12,043 nt of DNA from Porphyromonadaceae bacterium UBA2751 (GTDB lineage Bacteria; Bacteroidota; Bacteroidia; Bacteroidales; Muribaculaceae). Positions within the stretch are counted from its first letter, which is position 1; each line of letters begins with the position of its first letter. The notes under the pieces are model-generated. The model did not search any database. It worked only from the letters and a program-made list of their open reading frames with translations, and had not been told where the DNA came from. Of the stretch, positions 7,901 through 12,043 are shown piece by piece. The position numbers and the translations under genes are program-made. The stretch spans positions 1 through 12,043 of the forward strand of contig DEJJ01000002.1 in assembly GCA_002353285.1 (NCBI GenBank). The letters are read 5' to 3'.

Positions 7901-9873
7901 ACCATGACGTTGCCCTGGAGATTGTTCAGATTATTGCCTGTGACCTGCCCTTGCATTTTCACATTGAGAGCATTGGCAGGATACTTGCTGGTGAGGTTCA
8001 TCTTTGCCAAATTCACGTTTTGGCCCACAAGGTTGAAGTCGTAGCTTGAGTTGGGACCATCGAGCAGTACTCGACCATCGAGGTCGACCTTGCCATTAGG
8101 GTCGTTGATGGCCAGCGTGCCGCTGTAGTTGTTGTGGTCGACATCGACGTCGGCCTTGATGTTGTGGTAGCGATAGCCCTTGAGGTCGATATAGTCGACA
8201 TCGCCCTTGACCTTAGCCACAATGGCATTGCCAGGCGCGATAGAACCGTCGACTGTGGCACTGGCTGTTACCGAGCCCAGCAAGTCGCTCTTGCCCAAGA
8301 TAGTGCCAAGAGCCAGATTGGTGGCATCGACTTGAGCCTTGATGCGCTTGTCGGTGCCGCCCAGGAACTCGCCGTCGACCTTAACGTCGCCCAGTGCGGT
8401 AGAGAGGGCCGCCTTGGCAGCCACATTAGCTAGAGTGCCAGCCGCCTCGCCATTGAGCTTAATGTTGCCCCCCTTGGCAAGCAGCTCTTGCACCCGAGGC
8501 GGGAGCGTGGCAATGTTGCCAACCAGACGCGAGACATAGGGTGCCTGAGTGGCAAGGTCAATGTGCTTGATGTTGTATTGCAGGTTGTTGAGGTTGGTCA
8601 AGTTGGTCAGCGAGGTGCCAGCGAGGTCGAGCTTGATGCCGCCATCGCGGGTAGCGAGATTGAGCTGGTCGACGTTGAGATTATCGCCACGCAAGTCGGC
8701 TGTAATGTTCTTGCCCTTCAGCGTCACATCGCCACACTGGTCGATGATGCTCATGGCCTTGCTGGGCAATGAAGCAAAAGAGCGAGAGAGCCTTGCGGCC
8801 TCACCACCGCTGGCATCGAGATTGATGTGATCGACGTGTAGTTGCATGTCGCGCGGGCTGCGATAGTTGGTAGCAGTTGCAGCCAGGTCGAGGTTGATGC
8901 CCCGAGAGTTGACGAGCAGCTTGCGCACGTTGAGTCGGTCGAAAGTAGAGGCAGCATCGACGGTGAAATGAATAGGCTCGTTGAGCTGTGCCAGCTTGGG
9001 CTCAAACGACTTGAGGTCGGCAGGCGTGATGTAGTTATCATCCATTTTTAGCTCCAGCGGTGCCACCTTAATCTCGTTGATGGCATTCTTGAGCGAGGAG
9101 TAGTGGAATGTTGTGTTGTCAGGAGAAAGCTTAGTACCAGGCAGTTCCACCACCAAGTTGCGGAACTCCGCCCTGTGGTCATCAATCAAGAACTTGCCAC
9201 TGAGGCGTCGCAGGTCGAGCCCATTCACCTCGTTGAATGCCAAGTTGTTGACGTCGATGATGAAATCATTGTTCTTGATGCGAGGGAATACTAGATCGGC
9301 CGTTAGGTCGTTGACCTTGATGTGGTTAGGGTCGAAGCGCCCCGCGGGACGATGAGGCTCGTTGAGCACATCGTAGGCAAGGTCGCAATTGCGCAGCACT
9401 GCGTTGTTAATCCTGATGTCGTAAGGCTTGGGCGGCTGGTCGGGCTTGGGCTTGAACTTGTCGATGATGAACTGCAGGTTGGTGGGACTGTCCTTGGTGG
9501 GCCGTGTGACGGTGCCATGCAGTCCGTCGATTTCAGCATAGTTAAAGATAAGCTTGCGCCGCACCACCAGGTCGTAGAGACTCACTCCCGCGCCGAGCTT
9601 GTCGACCTTGATGAGATTGCCTCCGCTCTGGTCGGGGATGTTCACGCCCGTGAGAATCACCTGATTGAAAGGCGAGATGCTGACGGCATCGATGGTGACG
9701 TTGGTTTCAAGAAACTTGCTGGCCTCACGCTCGGCAACGGCTTTTATCTTATTCTGGAAATAAGGCATACTCACTCCCAGGTAGAGAGCGGCATAGGCCA
9801 CCACCACCAGCACTACCACAATCATGATAGCAGCTCGCAGGATGTTATAGATCCATCTAAAAGCGTTGTTCAT
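4990..9873 (-). CDS. tamB: TamB-like translocation/assembly module protein (DUF490, AsmA-like)
   Basis: A 1627-residue inner-membrane-anchored periplasmic protein. One transmembrane helix lies at about 11-33 (IMIVVVLVVVAYAALYLGV), followed by the AsmA/TamB-type start (SMPYFQNKIKAVAEREASKF, then IDAVSISPFNQVILTGVNIP). The long middle is beta-strand repeats rich in Asn and Asp, as in the hydrophobic-groove taco fold of TamB/AsmA-like proteins. The C-terminal DUF490/TamB domain spans about 1165-1584, with RAFGSGNLRLNYN, the LLALNRFYTPDY region, SSTISSQLSSVLGQLS and the end GVGVVFKHDFDRLF. A further 43 residues, Pro/Ser/Arg-rich, follow it. Family members help outer-membrane assembly and are thought to carry phospholipids between membranes. 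It is longer than E. coli TamB, as is usual in Bacteroidota. The start is the ATG at 9873 with a -7 element about 50 bases upstream. It is the first gene of a three-gene operon. Confidence 0.9.
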   Translation of the reverse strand: MNNAFRWIYNILRAAIMIVVVLVVVAYAALYLGVSMPYFQNKIKAVAEREASKFLETNVTIDAVSISPFNQVILTGVNIPDQSGGNLIKVDKLGAGVSLYDLVVRRKLIFNYAEIDGLHGTVTRPTKDSPTNLQFIIDKFKPKPDQPPKPYDIRINNAVLRNCDLAYDVLNEPHRPAGRFDPNHIKVNDLTADLVFPRIKNNDFIIDVNNLAFNEVNGLDLRRLSGKFLIDDHRAEFRNLVVELPGTKLSPDNTTFHYSSLKNAINEIKVAPLELKMDDNYITPADLKSFEPKLAQLNEPIHFTVDAASTFDRLNVRKLLVNSRGINLDLAATATNYRSPRDMQLHVDHINLDASGGEAARLSRSFASLPSKAMSIIDQCGDVTLKGKNITADLRGDNLNVDQLNLATRDGGIKLDLAGTSLTNLTNLNNLQYNIKHIDLATQAPYVSRLVGNIATLPPRVQELLAKGGNIKLNGEAAGTLANVAAKAALSTALGDVKVDGEFLGGTDKRIKAQVDATNLALGTILGKSDLLGSVTASATVDGSIAPGNAIVAKVKGDVDYIDLKGYRYHNIKADVDVDHNNYSGTLAINDPNGKVDLDGRVLLDGPNSSYDFNLVGQNVNLAKMNLTSKYPANALNVKMQGQVTGNNLNNLQGNVMVDNVSFINSNTGKGFHINNFTLDAKRDGYPQHIELSTDFLHGSVNGSFDFNTIVPAFKGIAAKCFPQFMSGHTPATNGANDFDFNFVVEPNEEFESFISSYVNLPVKLIYKATVDGHFSEPNSNFAAHINLPYLQQGNKIIEGTNLSLTKDEFSDNIALSAHTIFPNKKGNIALNVDANAVNDCVDANVNWVFKREHDYHGNINLSALLGRDSNGKFKTNVNVNPTEVVVNDTVWQVQQGSLNYEAGALDVSDLHGSCDDQFIKIDGRVSRDPDDELYVSLKNIHLDYIFETLKINHVNFGGVATGDIVLADLFSGAPRLSTAPKLHVDNLYYNGAPMGDAEIESHFDSENTGVVLGCDLAQSNGRHTTINGEIFAASDSLYLEFNADKANVEFMKPFMEAFTDEVHGLVSGHAVLFGNFKTIDLMGDVYAEDFSIKVGYTNTTYSCTDSVHIDPGMIRFDDIAITDRDKNTAKLNGWLKHDAFHNPEFNFTVTEARNLLCYDITPAMNPDWYGTIYGNGTAIIAGEPGEVRINVNMESAARSKFTFVLSDMEEASEYKFITFRDRDKKDLPVAVVDSVPAATDSVPEIVRQLARRIEENNQQQSMPTHFSIDLQADITPEAEIVLVMDPVGGDRIRAFGSGNLRLNYNSIDEAFDMFGKYTLEKGSYNFSLQDIILKDFTIRNGSTISFDGDPYNAILDISAVYSLNANLSDLDASFSTDRDINRTNVPVNALLKVKGGISEPELSFDLEFPTLSSDAYRKVRSVISTDEMMNRQIIYLLALNRFYTPDYMQASKNNNEFTSVASSTISSQLSSVLGQLSENWQISPNFRSNKGDFSDVEVNLALSSQLLNNRLIFNGNFGYRDNTYNTRNSNFIGDFDLEYLLNRKGSIRLKVYNHFNDQNYYVRNAMTTQGVGVVFKHDFDRLFKSSKPSPEHDSMRNYALPAPRDTLLRFTSRRAQPSPIDTINSQ

Positions 9874-9920
9874 AGTTACCGCAGCGTGAACGAATATATT
9901 TAAAAATTTAATAAAACCTA

Positions 9921-9928
9921 CAAAGTTA
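9921..9928 (-). promoter_or_regulatory. Candidate -7 element of the tamB operon promoter
   Basis: On the - strand TAACTTTG (9928-9921) matches the TAnnTTTG consensus 48 bases before the tamB ATG, in an AT-rich leader. No TTG stands at the expected -33 distance, so the promoter may be weak or activator-dependent. That would fit regulation by the divergent AraC-type gene, but it is not shown. Confidence 0.5.
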
Positions 9929-9984
9929 AATAGAATTTTGATATAAGTTATAATTAAGGATAGATTTTACAATTTTTTAAAATC

Positions 9985-10107
9985 ACCACATTACCATAAT
10001 GGATAGTGCAATAGAAAATGTTACAAAAAGACCACTAATGATATAAAAAATGGTTAAAATTTCCCTTCAACTTGCATATTTATAAACAAAAAGGTAATTT
10101 TGTGGTC
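9985..10107. promoter_or_regulatory. Possible operator region with ACCAC repeats between tamB and the AraC-family gene
   Basis: The AT-rich divergent spacer holds ACCACA (9985-9990), ACCACT (10031-10036) and, inverted, TGTGGT (10101-10106), the last touching the -7 element of the AraC-family gene. An inverted repeat ACAAAA-6-TTTTGT (10086-10103) spans that same -7 element, and CCATAATGG (9994-10002) is a small palindrome. Repeats this short can arise by chance, but their position fits autoregulation or control of both divergent genes. Confidence 0.3.
10072..10102 (+). promoter_or_regulatory. Bacteroidota-type promoter for the AraC-family gene
   Basis: TTG at 10072-10074 is followed after 20 bases by TAATTTTG (10095-10102), an exact TAnnTTTG match. 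Transcription would begin near 10109, about 46 bases before the ATG at 10155. The start codon lacks an obvious ribosome-binding site, as is normal for this phylum. Confidence 0.7.
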
Positions 10108-10154
10108 ATATCAGAAAAAACGGACAGCCATATTCCCATTAAACCTTATAAATT

Positions 10155-11030
10155 ATGAGCCACAAGGGAACAATTCAGAAAAACGGATATATCGTGTTCG
10201 AGCTGACAAAAGAAAGTGACGTAGATGCCACGACCCCACTCGGAGCACGCTACACTGCCATTGTGCTATGCACTCAAGGTGAGGCCACACTTGAAGCCAA
10301 CATGGAGAACCACCAGCTGCACGCTGGCGACTGCCTGTGCGTGGGCAATGTGTTGTACAAGAATACCATTAAGATGAGCGACGACTTCAAGGCTCGCGTC
10401 ATCATCAGCATGAGCAGCTTTGCCCTCGACTCAATAGTGGGCATACCAGTGGGATTCATGGAGTCGATTTACACTCGCCCCATTGTGAGCATAGACGATA
10501 AGGCCAAGCTTACAATCCTCGGCAACTACATCGACAACCTTGAACTGCTGCAAAACATGGACATGGGTCATAGGCACAAAGAGCTTGTGGTGCTTACATT
10601 CCGCTCTATCATCTTGATAATGGCTATGATAAGAGGAGCCTCGGGGAACCTGAGCAAGTTTGTGTACGGCCAGGGCGATGTGTACTTCAGGAACTTTATT
10701 GAGATGATTGATGAAAATGTGAAGCAGGAGCATGAAGTTGCGTTCTATGCCAGCAAGCTGAACATCACCCCTAAATATCTGAGCGAAGTGTGCAAACTCA
10801 AGAGTGGGCACAAAGCTAAGGAAATAATCTCGTCGTTCCTTATCTCGAAAATAAAGCAGGAGATGCTCATTTCGGGAAAATCAATCAAGGCCATTGCCTA
10901 TGAGTACGGCTTTGCCGACCAGTCGAGTATGGGCAAGTTCTTCAACAAAATGACAGGCCAGTCGCCAGGCGACTTCCGCAGGATTGCCAGTGAGAACATC
11001 AACGATGACGAAAGTGCCGCTGACGAGTAA
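10155..11030 (+). CDS. AraC-family transcriptional regulator
   Basis: A 291-residue DNA-binding protein. The N-terminal part (about 30-90) looks like a divergent cupin-type sensor, with the beta-strand/turn pattern TQGEATLEANMENHQLHAGD and VGNVLYKNT; the ligand is unknown. A helical linker covers about 115-190. The AraC/XylS domain occupies about 190-277 with both helix-turn-helix units: VAFYASKLNITPKYLSEVCK (195-214) and SIKAIAYEYGFADQSSMGKF (243-262), then FNKMTGQSPGDFRR. A short acidic tail follows (ENINDDESAADE). The length is typical of one-component AraC regulators. It is transcribed alone from a good promoter and diverges from the tamB operon across a 281-base spacer, so it may control itself and that operon. 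No terminator hairpin is evident after its stop. Confidence 0.9.
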   Translation: MSHKGTIQKNGYIVFELTKESDVDATTPLGARYTAIVLCTQGEATLEANMENHQLHAGDCLCVGNVLYKNTIKMSDDFKARVIISMSSFALDSIVGIPVGFMESIYTRPIVSIDDKAKLTILGNYIDNLELLQNMDMGHRHKELVVLTFRSIILIMAMIRGASGNLSKFVYGQGDVYFRNFIEMIDENVKQEHEVAFYASKLNITPKYLSEVCKLKSGHKAKEIISSFLISKIKQEMLISGKSIKAIAYEYGFADQSSMGKFFNKMTGQSPGDFRRIASENINDDESAADE

Positions 11031-11109
11031 CTGCTTAGATTGCGTCAAGAGAAAGGCAAATTGCATTTGTTGCACCCAAAAAACCGCAAATTATAGCAAT
11101 TATGCTCAA

Positions 11110-11262
11110 TCATACTCCCCCCAGGAAGGTGTTGAAAAACAGTAATGGCAGTGAGAATGTCATTTTGAGCATGGCAAGTGAAAAAGCAAAGTTCTTCTTC
11201 GAGGCACAAGCATAAGTCATTGTGTACCACCAAGCTTCGGCCCAGTTACGGGGGTCTTGCAT
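11110..11262 (-). CDS. Candidate small membrane protein downstream of the O-methyltransferase
   Basis: An ATG at 11262, 7 bases after the methyltransferase stop, opens a 50-codon frame ending in TGA (11112-11110). The product starts MQDPRNWAEAWWYTMTYACA, continues with a short basic stretch (SKKN), then a hydrophobic segment FAFSLAMLKMTFSLPLLFFN and the end TFLGGV. The shape is a small membrane protein with an aromatic amphipathic head. After the TGA the same frame continues for 24 mostly hydrophobic codons (LSIIAIICGFLG...) to a TAA at 11037-11035, just 5 bases short of the AraC-family stop. It could therefore be the remnant of a 75-residue protein cut by a nonsense change (TGG to TGA). I do not recognise the family. 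Its coding status is uncertain, but it accounts for an otherwise empty 239-base gap. Confidence 0.4.
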   Translation of the reverse strand: MQDPRNWAEAWWYTMTYACASKKNFAFSLAMLKMTFSLPLLFFNTFLGGV

Positions 11263-11269
11263 GGTGTTA

Positions 11270-11965
11270 CTATTGAAGCGGCCTTTTGACCTCTTCGAGG
11301 TCGTGGCCTGCCGTTTTGCAACAGTTTCGTGGCTTGTAAAGGATGGTGAGGCCGTCGCGAATGGGCAGAATCACCGTTTCGACACGTGGGTCGTGGGCTA
11401 CGAGGTCGTTAAAAAGGAGGATGCCGCGGGTTTGATCATCCATCTTCTTGCCATGGAGATCGGCAACCTTTCCGTCCCAGAGCGTGTTGTCGGCAATGAT
11501 GAAGCCCCCTGGCTTAACGTGGTCAATCACAAGGTTGAAATAGTCGACATAGTGCCGCTTGTTGGCATCGATGAAAACCAGGTCGAAGTTGCCGCCAAGC
11601 TGTGGCACGATTTCGCTACAGTCGCCAATATGTAGCACAATGCGGTTTCCCACAGGCGATTGAGCGAAATGCTTGCGCAAGAAATCCTCAAGTTCATCCT
11701 CAAGTTCAATGGTGTGCACAACGGCATTGTCATCGAGCAGCCCCTCGGCCAAGCACTGCGAGGCGTAACCCGAATAGGTGCCTAACTCAAGAACACGCTT
11801 GGGCTGAATCATGCGCACGAGCATCTTGAGTAGCCTGCCCTGCAGATGGCCCGAACACATGCGCGAGTAAAGCAACTCGATGTGCGTGTCGCGGTCGAGC
11901 TCATGCAAGTGGGCGGGTTCGGCGTCGATGTGAGCCAATATGTAATCTTCAAGTTCTTGTGTCAT
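11270..11965 (-). CDS. SAM-dependent class I O-methyltransferase (Methyltransf_3/COMT type)
   Basis: A 231-residue cytosolic enzyme of the catechol-O-methyltransferase-like family, which moves a methyl group from S-adenosylmethionine to a hydroxyl group with a divalent metal. SAM motif I is VLELGTYSGYAS (58-69). Glu87 in HTIELED would bind the SAM ribose, and GDCSEIV (114-120) lies near the adenine. The metal ligands are Asp133 (FIDANKRHY), Asp159 and Asn160 (ADNTLWDGKV). The usual family end, LPIRDGLTILYK, is followed by about 20 extra residues (PRNCCKTAGHDLEEVKRPLQ). Bacterial relatives modify small phenolics, and some (TrmR/YrrM) methylate wobble 5-hydroxyuridine of tRNA; sequence alone does not decide. 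The start is the ATG at 11965. No TAnnTTTG promoter is visible in the 78 bases upstream, so it may be transcribed from outside the window. Confidence 0.92.
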   Translation of the reverse strand: MTQELEDYILAHIDAEPAHLHELDRDTHIELLYSRMCSGHLQGRLLKMLVRMIQPKRVLELGTYSGYASQCLAEGLLDDNAVVHTIELEDELEDFLRKHFAQSPVGNRIVLHIGDCSEIVPQLGGNFDLVFIDANKRHYVDYFNLVIDHVKPGGFIIADNTLWDGKVADLHGKKMDDQTRGILLFNDLVAHDPRVETVILPIRDGLTILYKPRNCCKTAGHDLEEVKRPLQ

Positions 11966-11997
11966 AGTTAATCAGGGGAGAGGGGAGAATTTTGTGT

Positions 11998-12026
11998 ATT
12001 GTGAATTATGCATTGTACATTAAATT
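11998..12026. repeat. AT-rich imperfect 14-base tandem unit in the intergenic edge
   Basis: Two imperfect units, ATTGTGAATTATGC and ATTGTACATTAAAT, stand in tandem upstream of the methyltransferase. Short ATTGTnnATT-type tracts of this kind occur between genes in many Bacteroidales genomes. No protein or RNA gene is seen in 11966-12043. Confidence 0.35.
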
Positions 12027-12043
12027 AACGTGAGTTCGACGAA

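Noticed and set aside
11045..11233. A 62-codon - strand frame with several Cys residues (NCYNLRFFGCNKCN)
   Set aside because: It overlaps the candidate small membrane ORF in another frame, has no start context near the methyltransferase stop and no domain; the Cys pattern matches no family I know.
12018..12043. Possible end of another - strand gene at the right edge
   Set aside because: Stop codons can be found in the last bases, but fewer than ten codons are visible, so nothing supports a gene.
1..12043. tRNA, rRNA, CRISPR array, transposase or phage genes
   Set aside because: Looked for on both strands by eye; no cloverleaf, spaced identical repeats or DDE/integrase motifs were seen.

Overview
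The window looks like chromosomal DNA of a gut-type Bacteroidales bacterium (Bacteroidota), with base composition near half G+C. The grounds are protein families typical of that group (a DUF2795 small protein, a DUF4421 barrel protein, a CotH-kinase protein with a dockerin, and a long Bacteroidota-style TamB), promoters of the TAnnTTTG / TTG type used by Bacteroidota sigma-ABfr, and no Shine-Dalgarno sequences before the starts. A Muribaculaceae- or Prevotella-like source is plausible, but genus and species cannot be read from this window.

Layout, left to right. (1) 16-1374 (+): a RepA/DnaB-like P-loop ATPase with a C-terminal helix-turn-helix and a collagen-like Gly-X-Thr repeat tail. (2) Convergent to it, 1484-1708 (-): a small acidic DUF2795 protein with its own promoter and terminator. 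(3) 1925-9873 (-): a three-gene envelope operon read right to left, with tamB first (1627 residues, overlapping the next gene by 4 bases), then a DUF4421 predicted outer-membrane barrel, then a secreted CotH-kinase/dockerin protein. It has a candidate promoter near 9925 and a clear hairpin-plus-T-tract terminator near 1819. (4) 9874-10154: a 281-base AT-rich divergent promoter region. It holds one well-formed + strand promoter, one weaker - strand promoter and several short ACCAC repeats. (5) 10155-11030 (+): an AraC-family regulator. (6) 11110-11262 (-): a candidate 50-residue membrane ORF just downstream of the next gene; its reading frame stays open beyond an in-frame TGA almost to the araC-type gene. 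(7) 11270-11965 (-): a class I SAM-dependent O-methyltransferase. The right edge (11966-12043) is AT-rich intergenic DNA.

Functionally, the centre of the window is the envelope operon. TamB proteins span the periplasm, probably as lipid conduits, and normally work with an outer-membrane partner. Here the translationally coupled neighbour is a DUF4421 barrel rather than an Omp85 (TamA) protein, and the operon ends with a secreted kinase-fold protein. The divergent AraC-family gene is a possible regulator of this operon, but only position supports that. No rRNA, tRNA, CRISPR array, transposase or complete mobile element was seen. No gene-free stretch exceeds 300 bases.
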